This document shows positions 1-10,338 of a stretch of 28,896 bases of DNA, one piece after another. Each line of letters starts with the position of its first letter. Position 1 is the stretch's first letter. The DNA lies in the NCBI GenBank assembly GCA_003254885.1, contig QANT01004907.1, forward strand, positions 1 through 28,896, read 5' to 3'. Under the pieces are notes generated by a model that was not told the DNA's origin, did not search any database, and was given only the letters and a program-made list of their open reading frames with translations. The position numbers and the translations under genes are program-made. Source of the DNA: Purshia tridentata. Lineage: Eukaryota; Streptophyta; Magnoliopsida; Rosales; Rosaceae.

Positions 1-375
1 ACACTCACACATTACTATGAATGCCTGAATGGCCTTATGGCTATAAGTGAGAGCAATGTATGGGTTTCGAAATTACCCTCTAATGGTTATCCTCAAAATT
101 CCGGCCCACTAGAACAGTGCCAGAGTATGGGAGCCCTCACCACTGTAGAAGCCCTCAAGTTTCAGAGTTCCAAAAGGTGAAACCCAAATTTTCAATACTA
201 TTCACACAAAAGCTCGACAAGGCCTAAACAACGTCAAAAAGCTCAGCTTACTTTTCCTTGGAAATTTGACAGAGTTTTCCAGTAAAAACTGTGATGAAGG
301 AAAAGGAGTCACCTGAAACAGTTTCAGAGACAAAGAAAGAGAGAGAGAGAGAGAGAGGAAGATAGAGCGAAGATT
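1..375. other. Spacer and presumed 5' leader of the CLPP3-like locus
   Basis: No gene or gene fragment was recognised here. The last 40 bases hold a (GA)n run at 339-357 directly before the first usable ATG, a common sight in plant 5' leaders. No convincing TATA box could be placed. Confidence 0.4.
339..357. repeat. (GA)n microsatellite
   Basis: Perfect GA dinucleotide run just before the ATG at 376; probably in the 5' leader. Confidence 0.85.
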
Positions 376-3372
376 ATGACAAACGCAGCCTCAGCTTCAA
401 GCCCTCTGTGCTTTAACAATAGCGTATCAAAAACCCAAGCGCCGATTTTACCCATTTTGAAGAGCACTGGTCTTTATAGGAGTAGCACTAGTATCAGTTG
501 TCGTAGAAGAATCAAAGGCGTGGGTCGACAAGACAGACCTTGTCAAGCAATTGGGATTTCTACTCAGCAACTACTTCAGCTCCACGGGTTCCCAGATTCG
601 AAGAGCTCGATACCACCGATATGCTTCTGCGTCAAAGAATTATCTTTTTGGGTTCTCAGGTTTTTCCTCTCTCTTTCTCTCTTTATCCGTAAGTCTTTCT
701 TTTTGATTGATTTTTTCAATATATCAATAATTTCTGGTTTTCATGCTTCAGCATTGAATCTTTTGACATGGGCTTTTCTGTTTCTTGTTAATTTGCACTC
801 TTTCCGGTTTGTTGAAAGTTGATGGTACGTGAAATTTTTTATGGATTACTCTCTCTATCTGTGTGTGGTGTTTGTTTGTTTATTGTCCTTTTTTTTAAGT
901 TTCAGATGACTAAATTCATAAAAAGGAAAGATTGCTTTGTTAAACTTTTCTTCTTTCGTCACTGATGATGGGCAGGTAGATGACATGACCGCGGATTTGA
1001 TCATAAGCCAACTTTTATTTCTAGATGCCGAAGACCCCAAAAAAAGACATTAAATTGTTTATGAATTCCCCTGGTGGCTCTGTTACTGCTGGTAGGTGTA
1101 AAAATATATTCAATATGTTTGATCCTGGCTCCTCTATTTATTGTTCGTTGTTCTTACCCTTCTTTGATATTGGAGCTAACAAAATTTACAACTGAACTAC
1201 ATAATTTTATTACATAATAGGTAAACCATGTAATAAAATGTGAAGCGGGTGTGCAATATAAATAGTAAACAGGGAAAACAGCATGCCATGAAGCCATGCT
1301 TTGGTATCGAGCACAAAGGAATACATGCATGATTACCCATTGCTGTTGCAACATGCTGCATGAATAAAAATTAAGAAGAGAGCACTGTAAGAATTGGCAT
1401 CAATATAAAGCAAGTAATTTATGGAATTGAGTGAGCTTTGATGTATGTTCTACTTGGATGTATCTATTGATCAATTTGATTATAAACTCTTCGGTTGGGC
1501 TTTACTAGGTTTGATGCCTTGGCTATCAGTAGCAACTTTAAAAATGCGTCCACATGGTAAGTTCAGGTTGTGGTACCTTTATCACCATCTCTCAACATGT
1601 CAAACTTGGATGGATCTTTGGTTAGCTTAGGTCAATGTTGAAACCAGATTGGTGGATTGGCAAACCTTAAAGTTACAGGTTCCTCCAAAATTGTCGAATA
1701 TCATCATTGAAAATCATTTAGGGAAGTTGAATCTACTGTATTCATGTATTAACTTTTCAGTTGACTGAGAACTTAATCTATTTCAGTATCAGGCCGCGTT
1801 AGTACCAGCTAAGCTTGATAGAACATCAATGTTGGGTGATAGAGAAATAACATTTAATAAATGAGTTTAGCTGAAATGCATATGTTATGAAACTTATGAT
1901 GGTGTGACAAATTACCAGCAAAGTAAACAGTTGGGAATTAGAAATTTCATTTAGGGTGGGGGCAGCACTGATTGAAGAGAAGATAGTAATTGGAGATGAT
2001 TCATTCATGTGCATGGAAGAACCACCAGCACTAAAGATTGAGTTTATTCAAGTTGATGCAGTAATGGGAACGGATATGATTATTAGAAATGTATTTGAGA
2101 CCACTCCAAGTAGTTATTGGAACAACTCTTACAGGCAAACCATTTTCTTATTTCCCCGGGGGAATAACAGCTCAGGTATGTTGAGTTTTACTTTTACCCA
2201 AATCAGCCTTCTAGTAAACTGCACAAACATTCAAATAGAAAAATGGGTTCTGATGGTAAAATCTTGTAAAGTCTATGAAATTCCCCACCCTAAAAGGACA
2301 TACTCTATCAAGCAGAAAAACAAAGAAAAAAAACCCTTATCTTAACAGAGTTAGAGTACAAGTGCTCGTAGGATTTCACTCATCCTTATAGATAGGTGTC
2401 ACTGAACCGGGATATGTAAAGTTCAAATCTTCATGTGGATAAGAATAGGACACACTTTCTAGAGAAATATTAATATGTTTGAATTCACCTCCTTAGTGCA
2501 GTACTAAATGCCTTCTAGACTACAAATAGATCCTTACCTGATCACCAACTTCATGTTCTGGCTCTTTGATTCATTTCTCATTATCGTTTATTAGTTAAGT
2601 CAATACTTAAAGGTTTGAGTTGTAGTTTTGGTTTTTGGGGTGTTTTAGAGAGGTGGAGCGGAAAACCATTCATGGTCAAGTAAAAGTGGTGCAGAAGCGT
2701 ATCAAACTGTATGAACATGAAATCATACATCCCATGCACAGAAGTTACATAATGTGAATGCCTTTTAGATGCAGAAAGAATTCACATCAAATCCAAGCAA
2801 CGACATTGTACATCTCTTCTTAAGTGCCCTTGTCTGCATTTGTTTAAATTAGGATTTTGGATATGGGTGATGCAGACTTGTGATGATTCAGTTGGGAGCA
2901 TTTATTGAAGTGAAAGAAACTGAAGAGAATCAATTATGGTTATATGTGTGATTGTTGATTTTGGTTATGGCCTATAGAATCAATCATTTTCCAGCATGAA
3001 TAAATAGAGTGATTGCATGCTTTATAAAACTTTTCTTTGACTTTGATTTTAGAACTTTCTACTATTTTTTTCTTTTAGATTTTCTGCCATATGATAGTTC
3101 CATTAGAGTATAGGGCAATATGTACGACTTATCCGAAAGAAGGCATTAGTATAACATTTTGCTAATGTGTGAATAATTTTTGTGTGCCTTTGGAAGATAA
3201 CTTTTGACTGTGTGATTGTTTGTAGGTTTCTCAATTTCCGTTTTATATAATTTTCATTTCTTCTACTTCGGATATGACAAACACACCTAAAGGAATTGGC
3301 CCAATTTGGAGCTGAGGCTCTCTTTGAAAGCAGCAGAAACTTCATAATTAAACTTAGGTTATGAGTCCTGGC

Positions 3373-3413
3373 CAAAAAAAAAAAACCNAAAAAAAAAAAA
3401 AAAAAAAAAAAAA
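3373..3413. repeat. Poly-A tract with ambiguous base
   Basis: An almost pure A run broken by CC and an N at 3388. On either side the same phrase recurs (taggttatgagt at about 3356 and 3418), so this may be a polymerase-slippage or assembly artefact joining near-identical ends. Confidence 0.6.
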
Positions 3414-4360
3414 CCCTTAGGTTATGAGTAGTTCTGCTTCTCTTTCTTTATTGATTAATTCTTTTCATTTCCAATTTTGAATTGAATGACATCATCCATA
3501 AACTTGTTTATATAATTCAGTTGAGAACTTTGAGGATGTGTGTGCATGGTCATCGATTCTGCAAAACCATTTAACTAGCACCAACTATGAAATATTGGGA
3601 CATAGGTTGAACAAGCACAAATTCAATAACTAGTATTCGTATTAGATTGTTTCTTTCTCAATTTTTCTAATTTTCCAAGAAACTGTTATGTTGAAGCTGT
3701 ATGATCTTCTATGAATTTTGCCAACTCACTTGAGGAACTTCAAGGATGTATCATGCATAGTCTTTAGTTTCTACAAATCACTTAAGTAGCACCTAGCCCT
3801 GAGGAAGGAGGACTTTTTTTAGTAGATAGTTTGCTTAGTGAAATTGATGTATGGGTATAGAATTTTGAAATTTTGCAATCCAAATATTCCTAGTGTCCTG
3901 ACCACAAGAAAGGCTTTGGAAATCTGTAATTGTCCGAGTTAGAAGTAAATGGTAAAAAAGATTTATTAGGTGATGCAAGTTATTAAACAGAGGCTGGCCA
4001 GTATTTGATTTTAGACGGGCCAAAATGAATTTTGTTTATTTATTAGAAATTTTAAGCAATGAATACGTGGGAACATCATCAACCTTACCCCTCAAGTGCA
4101 TATTCTATCAAAAAAACTGAAAAAAGAAGATGATAATAAAACAAGAACTAGATGTGCAAAGGATATATAACGAAAGAGGAAAATAGATGATCGGCGAGGG
4201 TAGAATGGTTCTTTCCTGATATGCGTAAAGCATATTCTATTCAAACCTATAAGACATTGACAGCTGTCCACTTACACAGCTAATGAGATTAACTGATTAA
4301 CTAACTAAACAGCTACAATTAATTAGCTAAACTATGTTGCCAAATGCTTAATCAGTCAAC

Positions 4361-4457
4361 AGATTGAGACAATTCTTATTGTTACTTAGAGTGAGATGTA
4401 AACTGTTAATATAATATTCAGACAGAGAGTCAACTGATTTGTCCTAGAAATTAGCTA
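4361..4457. repeat. Dispersed repeat, copy A (97 bp)
   Basis: Matches 5494-5590 over 97 bp without gaps and with one mismatch seen by eye. It lies in intron 2 of the CLPP3-like locus. About 270 bp to its left the minus strand reads cttgaggggtaagg, similar to the polypurine tract of Ty1/copia elements, so it may be part of an LTR; that assignment is inference. Confidence 0.8.
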
Positions 4458-5476
4458 CAAAGATTTGATTAGTGTGAGGTACAAAGATTTGTATGGTTTG
4501 ATTTGGGTGTTTCTTTCAAGTCCACATGGTTCATTGATCTGAAAGTCTCTCTTTATCAGTTGCTATGCTTTTGTATATTTGTGAACAGTTATTCTGCATT
4601 TTGAATGACATCGAGAGTGAGAAATTCACTTTGTGGGAAGGGAAGAAAAGGCAGATGGCTGACTGGGGTAATACCAATGAAAGGAGTGAATGAGGTTATG
4701 TAAAAAAGTTACATGAATTTTTCTTTTAGAAAAAAAATTTTGGGGAAACTCCACTTGGCTCCATCCCAGCCACCACCTCTCTTCACCACTGTTCTTAGAA
4801 TACTTGGGATACGACTTTTTGCTGGATCAAAGTTTTGTTTTTTGTTTTTTCGTTTTTTTTCCCTAAAAAGTTGTTCTTCTTTTTCTTTTGTTTTTCTTAC
4901 CAATTTGCAGCTGCATGTAGGAATGGGGATATATGATGCAATGAAAATGTGCAAAGCAGATGTTTCAACTGTTTGCCTGGGGCTTGCTGCTTCTATGGGT
5001 GCATTTCTCCTTGATTCTGACACAAAAGGAAAGAGGTTCTGCATGCCTAATGCAAGAGTGATGATCCATCAACCTCTTGGGACTGCTGGAGGCAAAGTAA
5101 CTGCTTGTTTTCTTGTTATCTTTGTGGATTTCCATCTTCAATTATGGTAGTTGTAAATCCTAATTACATGTCTATTTCATGCATTTTTGATTATTTTATC
5201 AATCAAAATTTCATGTTTTAAAGTGAATTTCAGGTGTTTCCGTAGTTTTTGCTTATATTTCTGTAAATCTGCTTTTTCACCTTACTGATATTTTTTTATC
5301 CTTGGTGCCTTTGAATGTATTAATATTATTGCTATTTTGTGTTTCTGGTACTCAGTTATTAATAATCATTTAATTTTTTGGGATGAATTTAAAAACATAG
5401 ATCCCCTGAGGCTGAGTACAGTTTGAGGCATGGTCTCTGAGGGTAGTTCAAACATCCTTCATGACTTTTCAAAAAT

Positions 5477-5646
5477 AATATCAAGAAACATGGAGATTGA
5501 GACAATTCTTATTGTTACTTAGAGTGAGAGGTAAACTGTTAATATAATATTCAGACAGAGAGTCAACTGATTTGTCCTAGAAATTAGCTAAATCAAATTC
5601 TGGTGATTAGCCTTAAAATAAGATGTCAGCCTTAACACATGCTAAT
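5477..5646. repeat. Dispersed repeat, copy B, interrupted by the solo LTR
   Basis: The block 5494-5590 is the near-identical partner of 4361-4457. The wider block also aligns, with more divergence, to 7753-7925. It ends exactly at the left target duplication of the solo LTR, and copy C shows what the uninterrupted sequence looked like. Confidence 0.75.
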
Positions 5647-6267
5647 TGTTGAGTGTGCATTTGTGCATGTTTTTATATGCTAACTCCCTAACCTAGAGCG
5701 CTAGAACTTGGCGTTTTGTGTGTTTTTGCTTTGTTTCTGTCTTTTGTAGGTCAAATGAAGCAATTATGAAGAAAGAAGCTAAAAGAACCAAAATTGGACA
5801 ATTCCTGATCAAACTAGGAAAACTGAGGAAATCCTGGTGGAACTAGGAAAGCTGAAATCCTACTCAAACAAGGAATCCTATTCAAACCAGGAGAACCATC
5901 AGTGTCCAGGGACTGAAAAGGGAAATCCTAATTGCACTAGGAAAACCTATTCCTAGTTAGACTAGGAAAATCTAACCCTAGTTGGACAAAGTTTCCTAGT
6001 GGACCAAGGAATGTTGGGCCAAGGTCAAATGGGTTCTATAAAGCTTCAATGGGCTCAAGTGACATCACATGAAGGATTGGGCCTAAGGTGGCATGCGCAT
6101 GGACCAAGGGAGAGGCCCACACGCATGCAAGGGAAGAGGCGCAAGCAAGTGGGCTTAAGTGACTAGCCAAGCCGCAAGCCCACAAGGAGAAACCCTAGCT
6201 GCACTTTCCTATTGTGCCGCAAGTTTCCTAGTCCTTGGAGGCCAAGGAATCAGCACCTCCTCACTCC

Positions 6268-6275
6268 TATATAAA
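6268..6275 (+). promoter_or_regulatory. TATA box of the solo LTR
   Basis: TATATAAA in the middle of the LTR, followed within about 30 bases by a C/T-rich then A-rich start region. Predicted transcription would run rightwards, the same sense as the host locus. Confidence 0.6.
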
Positions 6276-7231
6276 GACCCCCTCTCCCCATTATTTCACA
6301 TGAACTTTCACATTGAATTTCCACATCTAGAGAGCTACACACAAAAAGTCAGAATTTAGAGAGAAAGAGAGAGAGTGTGCCGCAAGCAAGCAAGCCAAGA
6401 GAGAGAGTGTGCCGTGCAACCCTAGAGGATCAAGAGGAGCCGTGACACCCTTGCTGCCCCAACCCTTGCCGTGAGCATAAAGGAGGATCCCTTGCTGCCC
6501 TGGCCTTGCCGCAAGCTCCCTAGCCTTGCCGTGACTTCCTTGTGGTTTCCTTCTTCCTTTTTCATGCTCTTTGCATTGTTTTATTATTTTTGAGTGTTAA
6601 TTAAGACCTTGAACATGGATTGGCAGTTTGTTTATTCCATTAAATATTTTATTTACATGTTCATGTCTTAGTTACTTTTATGCATTGTTAAGTTCAAGAT
6701 GAAGCCTCTATTTATGTTCAATGTTTGAAGTATGATTTCTGGAATTAATGATGATGTTACTTGCATAAAATCCTATTATCTAATTAAACTAGGCACTAGT
6801 TGTGGATGCTTTTTGACTGGCCACTTAAGGATAAGCTTCTAGTGATGTTATAAAATTGAATAAGCTCGAAAGGATGACAATTTTAGAAGTGAACAAACAG
6901 CCGCTTAAGCAACGGTTGTGGTAATAGTATTCGTATGATAGCGCCGTGTACATTTGGTTGGATAGGTGGTCTGCGTGTTTGACATCTTCACAAATCGTAA
7001 TGACTCGTGCATGGGTGATTGCCCTAGTTTATCTAGGAACATGCACGTTAACTTGCTAGGGTAGGCCCGATAAGCTCTTAGTATATGCATAAGGAGGGTA
7101 TAACGCCAAAGGGAAATAGCCAAAGCCTTTGGTAGTCAAACTTTATGTTCGTAGTCTTTTGAAATTGCATGATTATCATATTAGTTGATCATTGATAGTT
7201 TGGTGGATTCTGATGCTTAACAATGCCATGA

Positions 7232-7233
<2 letters not shown>

Positions 7234-7267
<34 letters not shown>
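7234..7267. repeat. (GT)n microsatellite inside the LTR
   Basis: About 17 perfect GT units. It lies in the 3' half of the solo LTR, so its length should vary between LTR copies. Confidence 0.9.
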
Positions 7268-7269
<2 letters not shown>

Positions 7270-7552
7270 GAGTGTGTATGTGAGTTTTGACCTTAAATCT
7301 AAACCCCCATGCCGTGTGTGTGTTGTGAATAAGCTGAATTGGTTTGATTTTATTTACCTATTCCCTGTGGGATCGACCTCGTTATTTGCATGCTTTGCTA
7401 CATCGCGATTCGTGCACTTGCGAGTAAACTTAGAATTGAGTATTTATTTGGTTCTAAGAAAACACATCAACACTAATAGCCTATATCAACAACACCTACC
7501 CCTCAAGCTAAAGAGTAGATGTCATCTGCGTCTAGTTTTCTGCACGTAGAAT

Positions 7553-7690
7553 GGGACTAGATCTGAGAAGACATCTTAGTGAGACAAGAAACGAGAAGAG
7601 ATCTCAGCGAGACAAGAACTGAGACGATATCCGAGATGAAACCTCAGCGAGAGACAAGATCTCAACAAGACAAGAACGGAGACGAGAATA
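7553..7690. repeat. Degenerate purine-rich minisatellite
   Basis: The phrases gagacaagaac, gagatctcag and gagacga recur four to five times with variable spacing. No coding sense was found. It lies between the right border of the solo LTR and repeat copy C and may be internal sequence of the same old element. Confidence 0.55.
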
Positions 7691-7752
7691 TTTAATGATA
7701 TCCATCGCATAATGGCGAGAGATAAGTTGCCTACACTCTTTATTTGAAAAAG

Positions 7753-7930
7753 AATATCAAGACACAGGGAGAAGAAGATAACTCTTAATGCTATTTAGAG
7801 TGAGCAATGTACACTGTTTATATAATATTCAGACAGAGAATCAATTAATTAGCCTTAAAAATGAGCTAAATCAAATGCTAGTGATTAGCCTTAAAATAAG
7901 CTGTCAGCCTTAGCACATGCTAATAGCTAC
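7753..7930. repeat. Dispersed repeat, copy C (diverged)
   Basis: Aligns to copy B from aatatcaag through cacatgctaatagc with scattered substitutions. It contains the site equivalent to the solo-LTR insertion point in unbroken form (ctaatagc at 7920-7927), which supports the LTR borders. Confidence 0.7.
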
Positions 7931-8692
7931 TGACAAAAACTTCACTGCATAGTTTGACTTTTATAAGAATGCACGGTTGCCTTTTTATATCAGATTTGTT
8001 ATTTTCTGTTTACAGTTGTAATTTATACATTTTTATTTTATATGGCAATTTAGAATTAACCATTATAAGGGGAAATCTAATTATTGTATGCATGGTTTAT
8101 CAAATGTTATAGGCCACACTCGTGTCCTCATGTCTGTTATTTTGTTTAACTTGGGTAGCCTTGTGTTGTGATAAGTAATTTTATATTGCCATTTGTTTCC
8201 CGTCTGAGGGCCGATGAGTGCATTAGTTGTTTCCAAATATAACTATAATACATTGGTTGACTTTCCTCCTTCATCACAGTAGAGTGTACAAGAAATCAAT
8301 TTTGATCAAGTCATACAAAGTAATCTGTCTTAGATTATGTATTTGACAGGTTCTAGTGTCTTTAATGATAATTAAACTTTTGGATTTAACTTGAACATAT
8401 TAATGCATACATTAATTATGTCATGGAGGAGTTCAGTCGCTCTTTTTTGTTTTTTCCTTTTTCTTCCTCCCTAGAACACGTGCAATGTTGAAAATAAAAC
8501 TAGAAAAATACTAATTTTTGTTCACAAGGCTGACACATTTATTGGTGGTTGGTTCATAGTCATGACTTACCTTTTCATTTTTTCATGTCAACTTAGGCAA
8601 CAGAAATGGGTATACGAATTAGAGAAATGGTGTACCACAAGATTAAATTGAACAAAATATTGTCAAGAATCACAAGGAAGCCTGAAGAGCAG

Positions 8693-10338
8693 GTTAGGCA
8701 TCAAATACTACCTTTCATTGTCAATAGTACAAGTTTATAATTTTGATTTTATTAAAATCCCATGATCTATCCTTGATAAAGGAATTCAAACAATATGTCC
8801 TAGTTTATTCGATTATGTTGTAATGTCCCACGATAGTCTTTTTCTGTAAATTACTTGTAATTAAAGCTCTGTTAGGGGATTTTCATATTTCTCATTTGTA
8901 CCAGTTGGGAAGGCCACTAAATTTGCTTCCTTGCCCCTTTATTTTATCATTGGCTTATACTCCTCTATGCGTAGAGTTGGCTAAGGAAAAGGGACAATTT
9001 CGTTTAAATATTAGCCAGAGGATTCAATCGTGGTTAATTGTAGTCATGTCCTTCCATGATAATAATCATTACAAGATATGTTAATTTGACTATCTCATAC
9101 TTAAAAATAAAAAAAATAAAAAAAAATATACTCTTGGATGCATGATAGTCATTTCATTTTACACATCGATCTTCTTCAATTTTGCGTTGAAATCGATTTC
9201 TATAATTGATTACCTCTAGTCTCAAATTTATTTTGATCAAATATAACCAACTTAAAGAGTATCTTAAACAGAGTATTTTGATCAAATTTATGTTTTTGAT
9301 ATTTATGCCATCACATTTCTCTTGTATTTTGTTGTTCTCAAGCAAAAACAATTCTGTCCAAAAGAAAAAGAGCAAGAACAGTAAGGGAAAAACAAGCCCA
9401 ACTAAATACAGCTAACACCTGCAACAAACAAACCAGTAGTATAAAGCCAGGTATTTCTTGGCCAAAAGGACCAAATGGTGAGAGACATCCAGTAACCAAT
9501 CACCAAACCAGAAAGTAGAGAGCTCCAAAGCCTCCAATGAAAATCACACGTACATTTCTTTTTTGTTTTCTTGTTTTTTTTTTTTTTTTTTTTTAAGTTT
9601 TGGCTATCAGACAGAAAATCACACTTGCATAACAAGACATTTACACGCAAATAAACAAAAGCATAACAGACGAGTAACACAAATCACACAAAAGCATTTC
9701 CAAAACACAGTGGTGCACATGCAACGTACTGAGTTCCAAAACATGCACACGCACATTAATCTTGGCCACTTAATTGAAACAGGTACGTGCCTTCTGGACT
9801 TGTCCCTTGAGGCGGCAGCTTACAAGCTTATCCCCAACCAGTGAAGATCCGGAATGGCAGCAAGGCCGAGTGCAACATGCTGAAGGTGGAACAAACAACT
9901 AATTGTCAGAACAAGTAACTAACAATGTCTAAGGTAGAACCTGTTAAAGAGAAAAAATTTCGATCATATTGGTTATAATTAAAATAGATGCCTAGATTTT
10001 TTCATGCTATTAGAGCTAGGTTATACCAGTGTTAGGCCCAACGGCACCTCTAGAAATATTTCTCTGACCATTATATATAAATAAACACACAATCACTCAA
10101 TGTGAGTAGTAATGACTATGAATTATACAAGTTATTATTTATTTGATATTGATCAAGAGCGCATGTATACAACTAAAATGGATAAGTGTTCGTTGTGATA
10201 GTGATGCTAGCTAGCTTCAAGAAACTGAAATGACCAAAGAAGTTGTTGTCTGAATAAATTAATTAGAGAACTTACAGTTGCTTTCTAATCATCTTCGTCA
10301 TCATTAAGAGAATAAGCATCTGTCACTGCCTCTGTTAT
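8693..10338. other. Spacer after the truncated CLPP3-like locus
   Basis: The expected ClpP3 C-terminal exon is absent. The segment is AT-rich, with a poly-T run at 9573-9594 and several short open frames with no recognisable domain. The right end (about 10100-10338) should contain the 3' untranslated region of the receptor gene, which is on the other strand. Confidence 0.5.

Larger units (their letters stand above)
1092..4920 (+). other. Expanded intron 2 of the CLPP3-like pseudogene
   Basis: The donor GT follows base 1091 (phase 1) and the acceptor TAG ends at 4920. This rejoins a Gly codon before MGIYDA, so the borders are firm. At 3.8 kb it is long for this gene family. It holds short open stretches without recognised homology (for example 1956-2175 and 2648-2758), a poly-A block with an N, and a dispersed repeat copy at 4361-4457. 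No complete gene is supported inside it. Confidence 0.7.
5642..7477. mobile_element. Solo LTR of a retrotransposon with CTAAT target duplication
   Basis: The element spans 5647-7472 (1826 bp). It begins TGTTGA and ends TCAACA, a perfect 6-bp inverted terminus, and is flanked by the 5-bp direct repeat CTAAT at 5642-5646 and 7473-7477. A TATA box (TATATAAA, 6268-6275) follows a GC-richer stretch, as expected for an LTR promoter on the + strand. Near the 3' end lies ccctgtgggatcgacctcg (7362-7380) and cgtgcacttgcgag, phrases I associate with plant Ty3/gypsy LTRs. No gag, pol, primer site or second LTR is present, so LTR-LTR recombination probably removed the body. It interrupts repeat copy B and is therefore younger. 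Confidence 0.85.
5097..8596 (+). other. Expanded intron 3 of the CLPP3-like pseudogene
   Basis: Phase-0 intron between codons for GGK and ATEMGIRI; donor gtaact after 5096, acceptor cttag ending at 8596. Its 3.5 kb are largely explained by the solo LTR (5647-7472) and the older repeat copies around it. The rest (7931-8596) is AT-rich with no gene seen. Confidence 0.7.
376..8692 (+). pseudogene. CLPP3: Broken, 3'-truncated nuclear gene for plastid ClpP3-like protease subunit
   Basis: Family knowledge: ClpP3 is a nuclear-encoded serine-protease subunit of the chloroplast stromal Clp core. Four exons are visible: 376-659, 976-1091, 4921-5096 and 8597-8692, all with GT..AG borders. They read a serine-rich leader, then [56 protein letters not shown], the catalytic-Ser motif [10 protein letters not shown], the catalytic-His motif [12 protein letters not shown], and ATEMGIRIREMVYHKIKLNK. 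Exon 1 shifts frame between about 507 and 540 (one base short). Exon 2 has seven A at 1039-1045 where six are needed. Read from 376 with these splices, translation ends at TAG 977-979. No exon for the C-terminal third (catalytic Asp) was found before 10338. The identity is clear; the frameshifts could partly be sequencing errors, but the missing 3' end is independent evidence of decay. Confidence 0.85.

Noticed and set aside
1956..2345. 129-aa open frame in CLPP3 intron 2
   Set aside because: Reads GAALIEEKIVIGDDSFMC.. and then low-complexity Lys-rich sequence; I cannot match it to a family, so it is not listed as a gene.
4709..5044. 111-aa open frame on the minus strand
   Set aside because: Antisense to the ClpP3 exon with its Ser/His motifs; no domain of its own.
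6159..6359. 66-aa open frame inside the solo LTR
   Set aside because: It spans the LTR TATA box and has no domain; LTRs rarely encode proteins.
7553..7690. Regular-looking short repeats considered as an array of the CRISPR kind
   Set aside because: Units are degenerate with no constant repeat and unique spacer pattern, and the genome is a plant's.
9402..9844. Overlapping open frames on both strands around a poly-T run
   Set aside because: They depend on a homopolymer. The repeated phrase gaaaatcacac on both sides hinted at a target duplication of a polyadenylated insertion, but the enclosed piece is only about 65-75 bp and carries no element.
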